DNA of 64,000 nt from Pasteurella bettyae CCUG 2042 (GTDB lineage Bacteria > Pseudomonadota > Gammaproteobacteria > Enterobacterales > Pasteurellaceae). Every line of letters begins with the position of its first letter. Position 1 is the first letter of the stretch. A model generated the notes under the pieces. It saw nothing but the letters and a program-made list of their open reading frames with translations, did no database searches and was not told the origin of the DNA. Location of the stretch: positions 40,906-104,905 of the forward strand of contig NZ_AJSX01000019.1 of NCBI RefSeq assembly GCF_000262245.1. Reading direction: 5' to 3'. This document shows positions 10,485 to 20,891 of this stretch, in pieces. A program made the translations under genes and the position numbers.

Positions 10485-11066
10485 ATGGCAAAACTCTATT
10501 TTTATTATTCAACAATGAATGCAGGCAAATCGACTACCCTGCTTCAATCAGCTTATAACTATAATGAACGCAATATGAACACCTTGGTTTATACTGCTGC
10601 CATTGATGATCGTTTTGGACAAGGGCGAGTCACCTCACGTATTGGCATTAGCCAACAGGCGAATTTATTTAGCCACGACACAAATTTATTTGAAGAGATT
10701 AGCCAACATCTTAAGCAAGAAAAATTACATTGTATTTTAGTTGATGAAGCACAATTTCTCACTAAAACACAGGTATATCAACTCAGTGATGTTGTAGATG
10801 AGCTTAATATTCCTGTTTTATGTTATGGATTACGAACTGATTTTCAAGCGGAATTGTTTGAAGGCAGTAAATACCTGTTAGCTTGGGCTGATCAATTAGA
10901 AGAGTTAAAAACTATTTGCCACTGCGGACGAAAAGCAAACTTCGTTTTACGGCTCAATGAACAAGGTAATGTAGTTAAAGATGGTGCACAAATTCAAATC
11001 GGCGGAAATGACCGATATATTTCTGTATGTCGCCTACACTATAAACAAGCAATAAGTAAAGCATAA
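10485..11066 (+). CDS. tdk: Thymidine kinase (type II)
   Basis: Tdk (193 aa) phosphorylates thymidine in the salvage pathway. The P-loop [10 protein letters not shown] is at residues 11-20, the Walker B-like LVDEAQF at about 84-90, the lasso-type CYGLRTDF follows, and zinc ligands come from CHCGRK and the later VCRLHY. It begins one base after the tsaD stop codon, so translation is probably coupled. Confidence 0.96.
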   Translation: MAKLYFYYSTMNAGKSTTLLQSAYNYNERNMNTLVYTAAIDDRFGQGRVTSRIGISQQANLFSHDTNLFEEISQHLKQEKLHCILVDEAQFLTKTQVYQLSDVVDELNIPVLCYGLRTDFQAELFEGSKYLLAWADQLEELKTICHCGRKANFVLRLNEQGNVVKDGAQIQIGGNDRYISVCRLHYKQAISKA

Positions 11067-11182
11067 AATTATGAAAGTTAGACATGAGTCACAAAAATAA
11101 AGAAAAGATCTTTTTTTTTACAATTGTAAGGGCTAGAATGAAACCAGTTGTTGTAAAAATAAACAAAAAAGAGGTTATTATT

Positions 11183-11314
11183 ATGAAAAAACTTATGTCT
11201 TTAATTCTTGCTAGTGCTTTCGTCTTAGCTCTTACAGGTTGTGAAACAACAAAAGGTGTGGGTAAAGATATCCAACACGCAGGTGAAAAAGTAGAACAAG
11301 TTGTGACTAAATAA
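11183..11314 (+). CDS. Entericidin-like small lipoprotein
   Basis: A 43-residue protein with a lysine-start signal peptide, hydrophobic core and lipobox LALTGC (Cys near residue 19), followed by ETTKGVGKDIQHAGEKVEQ. The CxTTxGxGxDIxxxG pattern is that of the entericidin EcnA/EcnB family of small envelope lipoproteins. The start ATG 11183 has GAGG 9 nt upstream; longer in-frame starts (11084) lack this and would bury the signal peptide. A strong terminator follows at once, so it is a single-gene unit. Confidence 0.85.
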   Translation: MKKLMSLILASAFVLALTGCETTKGVGKDIQHAGEKVEQVVTK

Positions 11315-11341
11315 TTATTCACTCAGTTACCATATTATAAT

Positions 11342-11365
11342 AAAGGCAGGTTTATACCTGCCTTT
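11342..11365 (+). terminator. Terminator after entericidin gene
   Basis: A perfect 9-bp stem AAAGGCAGG (11342-11350) / CCTGCCTTT (11357-11365) with a six-base loop. Confidence 0.85.
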
Positions 11366-11753
11366 ATCAATGATAATTATTTTCCCTTCTATATATAAGC
11401 TAAATTTTCAAAATACTGACCGCACTTTACTCTACTTCTAAAACTTATAACCTAATTTCAGTTGTATATCATATGTTCAACTTTTCTAACCATTAATATG
11501 ATAGCCACCCACAAAAATGTTAAATCATAGTAAAGTTTGATTATTCCGAGGTATATTTTAGATATAAAACTTATGAAACTATTAATAACACAACTTTATT
11601 GGAACCAAAACTTCTGGCAATTTTGAGCTAATTAACTATTGAAAAGCGATTATGCATAAACTTTTTACTTATGCCAAATTTTTAGATGAGATTAGGAGAT
11701 GAACGAATAGGAATGTTTAATTACGACCCCAAACATATTAAATTAGACTAAAA
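11366..11753. other. Gene-free AT-rich stretch
   Basis: No convincing gene is seen. There is one USS core (near 11420). A short plus-strand open stretch at about 11690-11750 reads MRLGDERIGMFNYDPKHIKL before a stop. It has no start signal of note and may be a gene remnant, but I cannot assign it to a family. Confidence 0.4.
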
Positions 11754-11791
11754 AAATACTGAGCCTTGCATAATGCAAGAACTCAGTATTT
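11754..11791 (-). terminator. fklB terminator
   Basis: Nested perfect stems AAATACTGAG / CTCAGTATTT (11754-11763, 11782-11791) and CTTGCA / TGCAAG (11765-11770, 11774-11779). The minus strand continues into a T run. A second inverted repeat (TTTTAGATC ... GATCTAAAA, about 11811-11851) lies between it and the fklB stop. Confidence 0.8.
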
Positions 11792-11853
11792 AGTTTATCA
11801 GCTCTAAGATTTTTTAGATCTGTTTCTTAGCTGTTGCTTTGCTAGATCTAAAA

Positions 11854-12486
11854 TTAAAGAATATCTAATAATTCAACTTCAAATACTAATGGACTAAATG
11901 GAGGGATTGATGCGCCAGCACCACGCTCACCATAAGCTAATTCTTGAGGAATCGCTAAACGCCATTTTGAACCAACTGGCATTAATTGTAAGGCTTCAAC
12001 CCAGCCAGCAATTACGCCGCCTACTGGAAATTCCGCAGGTTGACCACGACTTACAGAACTATCAAATACTGTGCCATCAGGCAATGTACCTGTGTAATGA
12101 ACTCGTACAGTATCATTACGAGTTGGAGTTTTACCCGTACCTTCAACTAAAACTTCATATTGCAAACCAGAATCCGTTACCTTAATACCTTCTTTTTTTG
12201 CATTTTCAGTTAAAAATGCTTGGCCTGCAAGTTTGATTTCTTCAAATTTAGCTTGTGCTGCTTCTTGTGCTTTTTGTTGTAATGTTTGTAATGCTTGACT
12301 CACTTCGTTTAAATCTAATGCTGGTGCATGATGATTTAATGAATCATAAATACCTTTCGCAACAGCTTCAGGTGTGACATCTAACTGGCTATCTAATAAC
12401 TGTTGACCAATTTGTAAACCGACACCGTATCCGCCTTTCGCTGATACACTTTCCAAACTAACTGAATCAAAAAATTGTTTTGACAT
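11854..12486 (-). CDS. fklB: FKBP-type peptidyl-prolyl isomerase FklB (FKBP22)
   Basis: A 210-residue two-part protein. The N-terminal helical dimerisation region (YGVGLQIGQQLLDSQLDV) is followed by an FKBP domain with VRVHYTGTLPDGTVFDSS, IAGWVEALQLMPVG and the C-terminal PPFSPLVFEVELLDIL. It should speed cis-trans proline isomerisation. It has no signal peptide, so it is cytoplasmic like E. coli FklB (206 aa). Confidence 0.95.
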   Translation of the reverse strand: MSKQFFDSVSLESVSAKGGYGVGLQIGQQLLDSQLDVTPEAVAKGIYDSLNHHAPALDLNEVSQALQTLQQKAQEAAQAKFEEIKLAGQAFLTENAKKEGIKVTDSGLQYEVLVEGTGKTPTRNDTVRVHYTGTLPDGTVFDSSVSRGQPAEFPVGGVIAGWVEALQLMPVGSKWRLAIPQELAYGERGAGASIPPFSPLVFEVELLDIL

Positions 12487-12565
12487 AATATTTTTCCTAA
12501 TTTCAAATGGTTATTTAAATAAATTGATGTATGAAACTATATTTCTAATTCAAGAAATCATAAGC

Positions 12566-13432
12566 CTATTTTTTATAAGCAAGTAGTTCACCGACACGTG
12601 TAATAGTATCCACCTGTAAATAATCGGCTAATTGTACTGCATCTTTTGGAAATAAATTGATCACTGTTGATCCCAATTGGAATACTCCCATTTCCTGACC
12701 TTTAAGTAAGGTAATTTGTTCTGCATCATAATTCCAAGTTTTGATTTCATTATGGCGAGGTGGGTTAATTACCCCTGCCCATGTTGTACTGATACTTGCT
12801 GTAATCGTTGCTCCAACAAGGATTTGAATCATCGGACCAAATTTAGTATCAAATAAACAAATCACACGCTCGTTACGAGCTAATAAATTTGGAATATGTG
12901 TATTCAAAAATGGGTTTACTGAAAATAACTCACCAGGAACATAGATCATTTTTCTGATTGTGCCATCACAAGGCATATGTACACGATGATAATCACGAGG
13001 CGATAAGTAAGTGGTAGCAAACTCGCCATTTTTAAATAAATCAGCAAGTTCTTCATCACCTGCGAGCAACTCTTTTAAGCTAAAACTATGGCCTTTTGCT
13101 TGTAACAACAAGTCATCATCAATATGACCACATTGGCTAATTCTTCCATCCGCAGGCAAGCACATAGCATCATTATTTTGATTAATTGGTCGAGCATTAG
13201 GTTTTAATTTACGAATAAAAAACTCGTTAAAAGTAGCATAGTCAGAGAAATTCTCTTTTTCTGCTTCGCCCATATTAATATTATATTTTTTAGCAAATGC
13301 TTGAATGGCTAAATGAGTAATTTTGCTCCATTTTTGCTGTGCAAACCAACCTGCAAATTGAGTTAAATAAATTTGCGGCATAGCATATTGAAAAGCAACT
13401 TTTAAACGTTGCCAATAAGTAATTTTAGACAT
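12566..13432 (-). CDS. psd: Phosphatidylserine decarboxylase proenzyme
   Basis: Psd (288 aa) makes phosphatidylethanolamine in the inner membrane. The self-cleavage motif LGST (within FQLGSTVINLF, about residue 252) generates the pyruvoyl cofactor from the serine. YLSPRDYHRVHMP (about 142-154) is the conserved central block with the catalytic Asp/His. The C-terminal alpha chain is short, as expected. It stands alone, about 80 nt from fklB on the same strand. Confidence 0.96.
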   Translation of the reverse strand: MSKITYWQRLKVAFQYAMPQIYLTQFAGWFAQQKWSKITHLAIQAFAKKYNINMGEAEKENFSDYATFNEFFIRKLKPNARPINQNNDAMCLPADGRISQCGHIDDDLLLQAKGHSFSLKELLAGDEELADLFKNGEFATTYLSPRDYHRVHMPCDGTIRKMIYVPGELFSVNPFLNTHIPNLLARNERVICLFDTKFGPMIQILVGATITASISTTWAGVINPPRHNEIKTWNYDAEQITLLKGQEMGVFQLGSTVINLFPKDAVQLADYLQVDTITRVGELLAYKK

Positions 13433-13695
13433 AATTTAGATTTCCTTACTAAAAATAGGCTTGATTATAACAATAATTGAGTTTGTGCCAATGTTTTTCA
13501 AGATATTAATTAAAAAGAGATGAAAAAACATGTAAAATTCTATAGGTTTTAATATGAAGTTATTGGAAATCTGGTACAAAATATTTATTAAACATATTAG
13601 AATTTAGTATATCAACTTTAATAATTTAGATTATTAATAAAAAAATAGTAATTTCCTTTGACTATTTTTCTATCTAAAGGTAATATTTGCGCCCT

Positions 13696-14220
13696 ATGCA
13701 AAAGGTAAAACTACCCCTAACTGTTGACCCAGTCAAAGATGCTCAACGTCGATTAGACTATGTAGGCTATTACACAGCCGATCAATTAGTGCGTCTTTCT
13801 GAGTCTGTCAGTAAAGTGCTCAGCGATGCACAGGTAACATTATCATTTTTCATTGATCCACAAAAATTAGTGGTAATTAAAGGGCTAGCCCAAGTTGATG
13901 TTGAATTAGAATGTCAGCGTTGTGGTCTACCATTTAAGCAAACAGTAGAATGTACTTTTTGTTATAGCCCTGTGGCTAATTTGGATAAAATTGATGAATT
14001 ACCTGAGATTTATGAGCCGATTGAATTCAATGAATTCGGTGAAATAGATTTGGTTGGTACAATTGAAGATGAATTAATTTTGACTCTGCCTATTGTGCCA
14101 ATGCATTCATCTGAACACTGTGAAGTGTCCGTGGCTGAACAGGTTTTTGGCGAATTGCCCGAAGAGTTGGCAAAAAAACCGAACCCGTTCGCTGTATTAG
14201 CTAATTTAAAGCAAAAGTAA
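13696..14220 (+). CDS. yceD: YceD (DUF177), 23S rRNA accumulation protein
   Basis: A 174-residue protein that starts [22 protein letters not shown] and carries the CQRCG ... CFSP-type block ([18 protein letters not shown]), typical of DUF177/YceD proteins encoded beside rpmF and linked to 23S rRNA accumulation. The ATG at 13696 matches homologues. A TTG three codons upstream (13687) is better spaced from AAAGG (13676-13680), so the true start could be either. It opens the yceD-rpmF-plsX-fabH-fabD-fabG-acpP cluster. Confidence 0.9.
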   Translation: MQKVKLPLTVDPVKDAQRRLDYVGYYTADQLVRLSESVSKVLSDAQVTLSFFIDPQKLVVIKGLAQVDVELECQRCGLPFKQTVECTFCYSPVANLDKIDELPEIYEPIEFNEFGEIDLVGTIEDELILTLPIVPMHSSEHCEVSVAEQVFGELPEELAKKPNPFAVLANLKQK

Positions 14221-14237
14221 ATTTAGGAGTATAGCCA

Positions 14238-14408
14238 ATGGCTGTTCAACAAAATAAAAAATCTCGTTCACGTCGTGATATGCGTCGCTCACATGATGCA
14301 CTAACTACTGCTGCAGTATCAGTTGATAAAGCAAGTGGTGAAACGCATTTACGTCACCATGTAACTGCTGATGGTTACTATCGTGGTCGTAAAGTGATTA
14401 ATAAGTAA
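14238..14408 (+). CDS. rpmF: 50S ribosomal protein L32
   Basis: A 56-residue protein, [20 protein letters not shown] at the N-terminus and [11 protein letters not shown] near the end, matching bL32 without the zinc Cys pairs. TAGGAG lies 8 nt upstream of ATG 14238. It follows yceD by 17 nt and precedes plsX by 28 nt. Confidence 0.97.
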
Positions 14409-14436
14409 TTATATTTATTACTAATAAGGTAATCAC

Positions 14437-15456
14437 TTGAGCCGTCTAACCCTTGCGTTAGATGTGATGGGCGGGGACATTGGTCCCCGTACTACTATCC
14501 CTGCATCAATAAAAGCGTTGGAAAAAGATCCAATGCTATCTCTCTTATTGTTTGGAGATAACCAACAAATCACTCCACTCTTGGAAAAAGTTCCAAGCAA
14601 TCTCAAACAACGCCTTACTATTTGCCACTGTTCTCAAGTAATTGAAAATAATCAAGGTCTGTCTTATGCATTACGCCATAGCAAAGGCACTTCTATGCGA
14701 TCAGCGATTGAAGCAGTTCAAAAAGGCGAAGCTAAAGGTTGTGTGAGTGCGGGAAATACAGGTGCATTAATGGGACTCTCAAAAGTTATTCTGCAACCTT
14801 TAAAAGGAATTGATCGCCCGGCTCTTGTTTCATTATTACCCACAATGGACGGTGGGCGTAGCGTGATGTTAGATTTAGGAGCTAATATAGATTGCGATGC
14901 TAAAAACTTATATCAATTTGCCTTAATGGGAGCAATATTTGCTGAGAATCAACTAAATTTAGTGTTTCCACGCATTGCTTTATTAAATATCGGTATTGAA
15001 GATATTAAGGGTTACAAATCTATTCGTGAAGCAGCCCAATTATTAGCAGCAGATACAACTCTCAATTTTACAGGCTTTATTGAAGGCAATTATTTATTAA
15101 ATGGTAAAGCTGATGTGATCGTTAGTGATGGATTTGCAGGGAATATCGCACTAAAAACCCTTGAAGGTGCAGCTAAAAATGTCATTAGCTTAGTGAGAGG
15201 TCAATCTCAAAACCATCGATTAAAACCTATTTTTAATTGGTTAATAAAATTACTATTTAAAGATAGTTATTTACGCTTAAAAAAAATCAATCCAGATCAA
15301 TACAATGGTGCATCTTTGATAGGATTAACCGCAGTTGTGGTAAAAAGTCATGGCTCTGCTAACATTGAAGCATTTAGCCATGCAATTCAAGATGCCGCCT
15401 TACAAGCTCGTCAAGATATTCCAAATAAAATCTTGGCAGGTCTACAAAAATATTAA
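14437..15456 (+). CDS. plsX: Phosphate acyltransferase PlsX
   Basis: PlsX (339 aa) converts acyl-ACP to acyl-phosphate for phosphatidic acid synthesis. The start is a TTG (14437) with TAAGG upstream, giving SRLTLALDVMGGDIGP, the family N-terminus. Further motifs are SAGNTGALMG and VSDGFAGNIALKTLEG. It leads directly into fabH and so couples phospholipid and fatty-acid synthesis. Confidence 0.95.
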   Translation: MSRLTLALDVMGGDIGPRTTIPASIKALEKDPMLSLLLFGDNQQITPLLEKVPSNLKQRLTICHCSQVIENNQGLSYALRHSKGTSMRSAIEAVQKGEAKGCVSAGNTGALMGLSKVILQPLKGIDRPALVSLLPTMDGGRSVMLDLGANIDCDAKNLYQFALMGAIFAENQLNLVFPRIALLNIGIEDIKGYKSIREAAQLLAADTTLNFTGFIEGNYLLNGKADVIVSDGFAGNIALKTLEGAAKNVISLVRGQSQNHRLKPIFNWLIKLLFKDSYLRLKKINPDQYNGASLIGLTAVVVKSHGSANIEAFSHAIQDAALQARQDIPNKILAGLQKY

Positions 15457-15489
15457 AATTAAGACAATTACGAACATAACGAGAATATT

Positions 15490-16440
15490 ATGTACAGTAA
15501 AATTTTAGCAACCGGTAGTTACTTACCAACTCAAATACGTACTAACGCCGATTTAGAAAAAATGGTGGAAACATCTGATGAGTGGATTTACACTCGCTCA
15601 GGTATGAAGGAACGCCGTATTGCAGCTGCTGATGAAAGTGTTGCAAGCATGGGTGCAAAGGCAGCAGAAGCTGCCTTAAACATGGCTAATATCGATCCAC
15701 AAGAAATTGAACTTATTGTGGTAGGAACCACCACTAATTCTCATGCCTATCCAAGTGCAGCTTGTCAAATTCAAGGTTTGTTAGGCATCAAAGATGCTAT
15801 TTCATTTGATGTTGCCGCAGCTTGTACAGGCTTTGTTTATGCACTTGCGGTAGCAGATCAATTTATTAAATCAGGTCAAATTAAAAAAGCCTTAGTGATT
15901 GGCTCCGACCTAAACTCTCGTCACTTAGATGAAACAGATCGAGGCACTGTCGTTTTATTTGGTGATGGTGCAGGAGCAACGATCTTAGAAGCAAGTACAG
16001 AATCAGGCATTATCTCAACACATCTACATGCTTCTGCTGATACTGAAAATATGCTAGTTCTTCCTAATATTGAACCGAAACAAACAAGATCTAGCTATAT
16101 TTCAATGCAAGGTAATGCAACTTTTAAACTTGCAGTAGGACAATTATCAAGCGTTGTTGAAGAAACTTTAGAAAAAAATAACTTACAAAAATCTGATTTA
16201 GATTGGTTAGTTCCGCATCAAGCCAATATCCGTATTATTTCAGCTACAGCAAAAAAATTAGAGATGGATATGTCGCAAGTTGTATTAACCGTTGAAAAAT
16301 ATGGCAATAATAGTTCTGCAACGGTACCTATCGCATTGGATGAAGCCGTTCGCGATGGAAGAATTCAACGAGGTCAATTGCTGTTATTAGAAGCATTTGG
16401 TGGTGGTTGGACTTGGGGTTCGGCACTAATTCGTTTTTAA
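15490..16440 (+). CDS. fabH: 3-oxoacyl-ACP synthase III
   Basis: FabH (316 aa) starts fatty-acid synthesis by condensing acetyl-CoA with malonyl-ACP. The catalytic triad is visible: Cys in [11 protein letters not shown] (about residue 112), His in VPHQANIRI (about 244) and Asn in [10 protein letters not shown] (about 274). It is 33 nt after plsX. Confidence 0.97.
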   Translation: MYSKILATGSYLPTQIRTNADLEKMVETSDEWIYTRSGMKERRIAAADESVASMGAKAAEAALNMANIDPQEIELIVVGTTTNSHAYPSAACQIQGLLGIKDAISFDVAAACTGFVYALAVADQFIKSGQIKKALVIGSDLNSRHLDETDRGTVVLFGDGAGATILEASTESGIISTHLHASADTENMLVLPNIEPKQTRSSYISMQGNATFKLAVGQLSSVVEETLEKNNLQKSDLDWLVPHQANIRIISATAKKLEMDMSQVVLTVEKYGNNSSATVPIALDEAVRDGRIQRGQLLLLEAFGGGWTWGSALIRF

Positions 16441-16509
16441 TATACAAATTTCATCCTCTATACTTTTTGAGGTTTTGCTTAATATTTTACATACAATATA
16501 GGAAATATA

Positions 16510-17448
16510 ATGAAAAAATTCGCAATGGTTTTCCCTGGTCAAGGTTCACAAACTGTGGGTATGTTAGCTGAATTAGCAGAACAATTCCCTATTGTTCAGG
16601 AAACATTCCAACAAGCATCAGAAGTGCTTGGTTATGATTTATGGCAATTAGTACAACAAGGCCCCGCTGAAGAATTAAATAAAACTTGGCAAACTCAACC
16701 TGCTCTTCTTGCAGCTTCAGTTTCAATTTATCGTGTATGGCAAGAACAATATCCAAATCTAAAACCAGAGCTTATGGCCGGACATAGTTTAGGTGAATAC
16801 TCTGCTTTAGTATGTGCAGGTGTAATTGATTTTCAAGATGCAATCAAACTTGTTGAATTGCGTGGTAAATTAATGCAACAAGCTGTGCCAGAAGGCACTG
16901 GTGCAATGTATGCTATTATTGGCTTAGATAATGAAATTATTATCAAAGCATGTAAAGATGCAGAACAAGGTGAAGTAGTTTCAGCAGTAAACTTCAACTC
17001 ACCAGGACAAGTTGTCATTGCTGGTAATAAAGCAGCAGTTGAACGTGCGGCGGTTGCTTGTAAAGAAGCTGGTGCTAAACGAGCTTTACCATTAGCAGTT
17101 AGTGTTCCTTCACATTGTGCTTTAATGAAACCTGCTGCTAATCAATTAGCTGTATCCTTAGAAAGTATTACATTTAAAGCACCAAGCATTGCAGTGATTA
17201 ATAATGTAGATGTAAAAACTGAAACTGATGCTGAAACAATTCGTAATGCGCTTGTTCGTCAATTATATAGCCCGGTACGCTGGACAGAATCCGTGGAACG
17301 TATGGCAAAAAATGGAATTGAAGTGCTCATTGAAATTGGCCCTGGCAAAGTATTGACAGGTTTAACTAGCCGTATTGTAACAGAATTATCTGCACAAGCG
17401 GTTAATGATGTCAAAACATTAAACGCAGTGACAGAAATTTTAGCTTAA
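16510..17448 (+). CDS. fabD: Malonyl-CoA:ACP transacylase
   Basis: FabD (312 aa) loads malonate onto ACP. The nucleophile elbow GHSLGEYSAL (Ser about residue 92) and the N-terminal FPGQGSQTVGM are clear, and a catalytic-His segment VPSHCALM follows (about 200). It is in the fab cluster, downstream of fabH. Confidence 0.97.
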   Translation: MKKFAMVFPGQGSQTVGMLAELAEQFPIVQETFQQASEVLGYDLWQLVQQGPAEELNKTWQTQPALLAASVSIYRVWQEQYPNLKPELMAGHSLGEYSALVCAGVIDFQDAIKLVELRGKLMQQAVPEGTGAMYAIIGLDNEIIIKACKDAEQGEVVSAVNFNSPGQVVIAGNKAAVERAAVACKEAGAKRALPLAVSVPSHCALMKPAANQLAVSLESITFKAPSIAVINNVDVKTETDAETIRNALVRQLYSPVRWTESVERMAKNGIEVLIEIGPGKVLTGLTSRIVTELSAQAVNDVKTLNAVTEILA

Positions 17449-17547
17449 TCTTAAGTTAATTGGATTAAACAAGGTTATTGGTAAAATTTATCAAAAATAC
17501 ACCGCACTTTTGGAAAAATCTATTTTATAAATAATCAGGGAGATAAT

Positions 17548-18276
17548 ATGCAAAATAAAATCGCATTAGTTACAGGTGCAACTCGTGGTATTGGGCGTGC
17601 AATTGCCGAAGAATTAGCGGCTCAAGGTGCATTTGTTATTGGCACGGCTACATCTGAAAAAGGTGCAGAAAGTATTTCTGTTTATTTAGGTGAAAAAGGC
17701 AAAGGCTTAGTATTAGATGTAGCTAACCAAGAATCTATTGATTCAGTATTAGAACAAATCAAAAAAGAGGTTGGAGATATTGATATTCTTGTTAACAATG
17801 CAGGAATCACTCGTGATAACCTTTTAATGCGAATGAAAGATGATGAATGGTTTGATATTATGCAAACAAATCTTACCTCAGTATATCGTTTATCAAAAGC
17901 AATGTTACGCAGCATGATGAAGAAACGTTTTGGTCGTATCATCACTATTGGTTCTGTTGTAGGTTCAAGCGGTAACCCAGGTCAATCAAACTACTGCGCA
18001 GCTAAAGCGGGCTTAATTGGTTTCAGCAAAGGTCTAGCAAAAGAAGTAGCTTCACGAGGTATTACCGTAAATGTCGTTGCTCCTGGTTTTATTGCGACAG
18101 ATATGACAGAAGTATTAACAGATGAACAAAAAGCAAGTATTTTAACTAATGTTCCAGCGGGTCATCTAGGCGAGCCTAAGGATATTGCTAAAGCTGTTGC
18201 CTTCCTAGCGTCTGAAGATGCAAGCTACATTACAGGAACAACATTACATGTAAATGGCGGACTTTACATGGCGTAA
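17548..18276 (+). CDS. fabG: 3-oxoacyl-ACP reductase
   Basis: FabG (242 aa) is an NADPH-dependent short-chain dehydrogenase that reduces beta-ketoacyl-ACP. The cofactor loop TGATRGIGRA (about 8-17), NNAG (about 86), catalytic Ser in GSVVGSSGNPGQ and YCAAK (about 151-155) are present. AGGGAG precedes the ATG. A USS core lies between fabD and fabG (near 17502). Confidence 0.97.
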   Translation: MQNKIALVTGATRGIGRAIAEELAAQGAFVIGTATSEKGAESISVYLGEKGKGLVLDVANQESIDSVLEQIKKEVGDIDILVNNAGITRDNLLMRMKDDEWFDIMQTNLTSVYRLSKAMLRSMMKKRFGRIITIGSVVGSSGNPGQSNYCAAKAGLIGFSKGLAKEVASRGITVNVVAPGFIATDMTEVLTDEQKASILTNVPAGHLGEPKDIAKAVAFLASEDASYITGTTLHVNGGLYMA

Positions 18277-18537
18277 CAAAGAAAGACTATGGAATACATC
18301 CAAAAAAGGAATAAAAACCATAGAAAACCATAAAGCTTAATGTTAAAATCAAATATGATTAAACCTTAGTAACGCAATCATGCGTATATAAACGAGGTAA
18401 TTAAATTTTAACGGTATGTTTTAACTAGCGTGAGAATTCGTGGTTTGACCACTAAAATAAAGTTCTTGCAAGTTTTAGAAAAATACATACACTATCTACT
18501 TTATCGCATTGGGCGAGAACTACAATAGGAAAAAAAA

Positions 18538-18768
18538 ATGAGCATTGAAGAACGCGTAAAAAAAATCATTGTTGACCAATTAGGTGTTAAAGAAGAAGAA
18601 GTTAAATCTGAAGCATCTTTCATCGAGGATTTAGGTGCTGACTCTTTAGACACAGTTGAATTAGTAATGGCTTTAGAAGAAGAATTCGATATCGAAATTC
18701 CTGATGAAGAAGCAGAAAAAATTACTACCGTTCAATCAGCAATTGACTACGTTCAAAACAATCAATAA
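18538..18768 (+). CDS. acpP: Acyl carrier protein
   Basis: A 76-residue acidic protein with the phosphopantetheine site [18 protein letters not shown] (Ser about residue 37). It starts at ATG 18538 after AGGAAAAAAA. The 260-nt gap after fabG holds no ORF and probably an acpP promoter. A terminator follows. Confidence 0.98.
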   Translation: MSIEERVKKIIVDQLGVKEEEVKSEASFIEDLGADSLDTVELVMALEEEFDIEIPDEEAEKITTVQSAIDYVQNNQ

Positions 18769-18778
18769 TTAATTTATT

Positions 18779-18800
18779 AAGGCGACTATCAAGTCGCCTT
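18779..18800 (+). terminator. acpP terminator
   Basis: Stem AAGGCGACT (18779-18787) / AGTCGCCTT (18792-18800), 11 nt after the acpP stop. Confidence 0.75.
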
Positions 18801-18969
18801 AATTATATATCTCTCACCAATTTCATTAAATTTCCATTCTGTTAATGACTAAGTTATTTTCCATTTATTGACTTAGAACAGAAATTAATTAAATACCCCC
18901 TTTTAAGTAGTAAAATTGATGTTAAAATTAGCAACTATACATTAATCATATTTAATATTTGGAGTATTT

Positions 18970-20637
18970 ATGGATTTTCTAATAAATCTAAGTGAAGGAA
19001 GTCAATTTGCAATTCAACTTGCGATTGTACTTATCTGTTTATTTTATGGTGCAAGAAAAGGTGGGATTGCACTTGGAATGCTAGGTGGAGTAGGTTTACT
19101 TGTTTTAGTATTTGGCTTTGGTATCGAACCTGGCAAACCAGCAATTGATGTTATGCTAACCATTCTTGCTGTGGTGGTAACATCTGCAACATTACAGGCC
19201 AGTGGTGGTTTAGATGTAATGTTACAAATTGCAGAAAAAATGTTACGTAGAAATCCTAAATACGTGAGTATACTTGCCCCCTTTGTAACCTGTACATTAA
19301 CTATTCTTTGTGGGACAGGTCACGTTGTTTATACTATGTTACCTATTATTTATGATATTGCTATCAAAAATGATATTCGCCCTGAACGACCTATGGCTGC
19401 TAGTTCTATTGCCTCTCAAATGGGGATTATTGCCTCACCAGTTTCAGTTGCTGTAGTCACCTTAACAGCCTTCTTAATCAATGCGAAAACACCATTAGCA
19501 GGTTTTGATGGTTACTTAGATCTATTAAAAATCACCGTACCTTCTACACTTTGTGGTGTATTAGCTATTGGTATTTTCAGTTGGTTCCGTGGCAAAGATT
19601 TAGATAAAGACCCAGAATTCCAAGAAAAACTTAAAGATCCTGAATTCAAAAAATATGTTTATGGTGAAACTACTTCACTATTAGACAAAAAATTGCCACA
19701 ATCCAGCTGGAATGCAATGTGGATCTTCTTTGGCACCATTCTATTAGTGGCTTTATTAGGTTACTTTAAAGATTTACGCCCTTCTTTCGAAAAATCTGTG
19801 CCCGCTCAAGTAGTTGAAATTGTATCAGCTGACAAAACAGTAAAAAGTATCAATGTAAAAGACGGTAAAATTGTTGCTACCGCAAAAGATGGCAAAATGG
19901 CTATTGACGTTAAAGAAAACAAAGGTAAAGCCAAAATTGCCTATAATGCAATTGATATTTATGATGATAAAGGGGTGCTCGCACAAACCGTTTCTACACA
20001 AGATAATAATGTTGTTATTACCGCAGGTGATAAATCCGAAACGATTAATGATGCCTCTATCCTATTAAAAGATAGCGTGAAGAAAAAATCTACCTTAGGT
20101 ATGGTACACGTTATTCAAATTTTCATGCTGTTAGCTGGTGCGCTAATTGTTGTATTCACTAAAACTGAGCCAGGTAAAATCAGTAAAAATGAAATCTTCC
20201 GTTCAGGTATGATCGCATTAGTCGCTGTATTTGGTATTTCTTGGATGGCGGAAACCATGTTTACTGTACATACTCCAATGATGAAAGCTGCCCTTGGTGA
20301 TATTGTAAAAGCACACCCTTGGACCTATGCAGTAATGTTGTTACTCATCTCTAAATTTGTAAACTCACAAGCTGCGGCTTTAGTGGCTTTCGTACCATTA
20401 GCATTAAGCATTGGTGTTGATCCTGCGATTATCCTTGCATTTGCTTCAGCTTGTTATGGTTACTATATTTTACCAACTTATCCAAGTGACTTAGCTGCAA
20501 TTCAATTTGACCGTTCAGGTACAACCCACATTGGTAAATTTGTTATCAATCACAGCTTCATATTAGTGGGATTAATCGGTGTAATTACATCATGTATCTT
20601 CGGTTATATCTTCACAGGCTTATATGGTTATCTTTAA
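18970..20637 (+). CDS. dcuB: Anaerobic C4-dicarboxylate transporter DcuB with an extra ~100-aa insert
   Basis: DcuB exchanges fumarate for succinate during anaerobic respiration. The flanks are very close to E. coli Dcu[17 protein letters not shown] near the start, [14 protein letters not shown] (about 109-122), and near the C-terminus [20 protein letters not shown] and [14 protein letters not shown]. The protein is 555 aa, not about 440-446. The excess is one block at about residues 275-373, between DLRPSF and the [13 protein letters not shown] helix. The insert is hydrophilic, Lys/Asp-rich and repetitive ([27 protein letters not shown]), in frame and without stops. Start ATG 18970 follows TTGGAG. 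Confidence 0.93.
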   Translation: MDFLINLSEGSQFAIQLAIVLICLFYGARKGGIALGMLGGVGLLVLVFGFGIEPGKPAIDVMLTILAVVVTSATLQASGGLDVMLQIAEKMLRRNPKYVSILAPFVTCTLTILCGTGHVVYTMLPIIYDIAIKNDIRPERPMAASSIASQMGIIASPVSVAVVTLTAFLINAKTPLAGFDGYLDLLKITVPSTLCGVLAIGIFSWFRGKDLDKDPEFQEKLKDPEFKKYVYGETTSLLDKKLPQSSWNAMWIFFGTILLVALLGYFKDLRPSFEKSVPAQVVEIVSADKTVKSINVKDGKIVATAKDGKMAIDVKENKGKAKIAYNAIDIYDDKGVLAQTVSTQDNNVVITAGDKSETINDASILLKDSVKKKSTLGMVHVIQIFMLLAGALIVVFTKTEPGKISKNEIFRSGMIALVAVFGISWMAETMFTVHTPMMKAALGDIVKAHPWTYAVMLLLISKFVNSQAAALVAFVPLALSIGVDPAIILAFASACYGYYILPTYPSDLAAIQFDRSGTTHIGKFVINHSFILVGLIGVITSCIFGYIFTGLYGYL

Positions 20638-20656
20638 TCTTTCATAAAGCGTAACT

Positions 20657-20696
20657 AAAGTGCGGTAAATTTTTTAAAAATTCACCGCACTTTTTT
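20657..20696. terminator. Terminator made of two inverted uptake signals
   Basis: AAAGTGCGGT (20657-20666) and ACCGCACTTT (20684-20693) form a stem extended by AT pairs, then TTTT. It is a complete inverted USS pair downstream of dcuB. Confidence 0.88.
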
Positions 20697-20891
20697 TATT
20701 TTTTCTCCTCCCGACCTCCGTACTAGCACAGAGAATAAAATTAAATAAAAACTTACTATTTATATGAAAATAGTAAATTTCATTTAATTACAACTCTAAT
20801 TTAACAAATATCCAACCAATATATAATGAAAATATAATAAATTATGATAATATCATTATACCTATTACGTTTTTTTAAGGAGGTATGTAAT

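Noticed and set aside
18970..20637. DcuC assignment for the C4-dicarboxylate carrier
   Set aside because: The sequence follows DcuA/DcuB blocks from the N-terminus to the C-terminus; DcuC belongs to another family.
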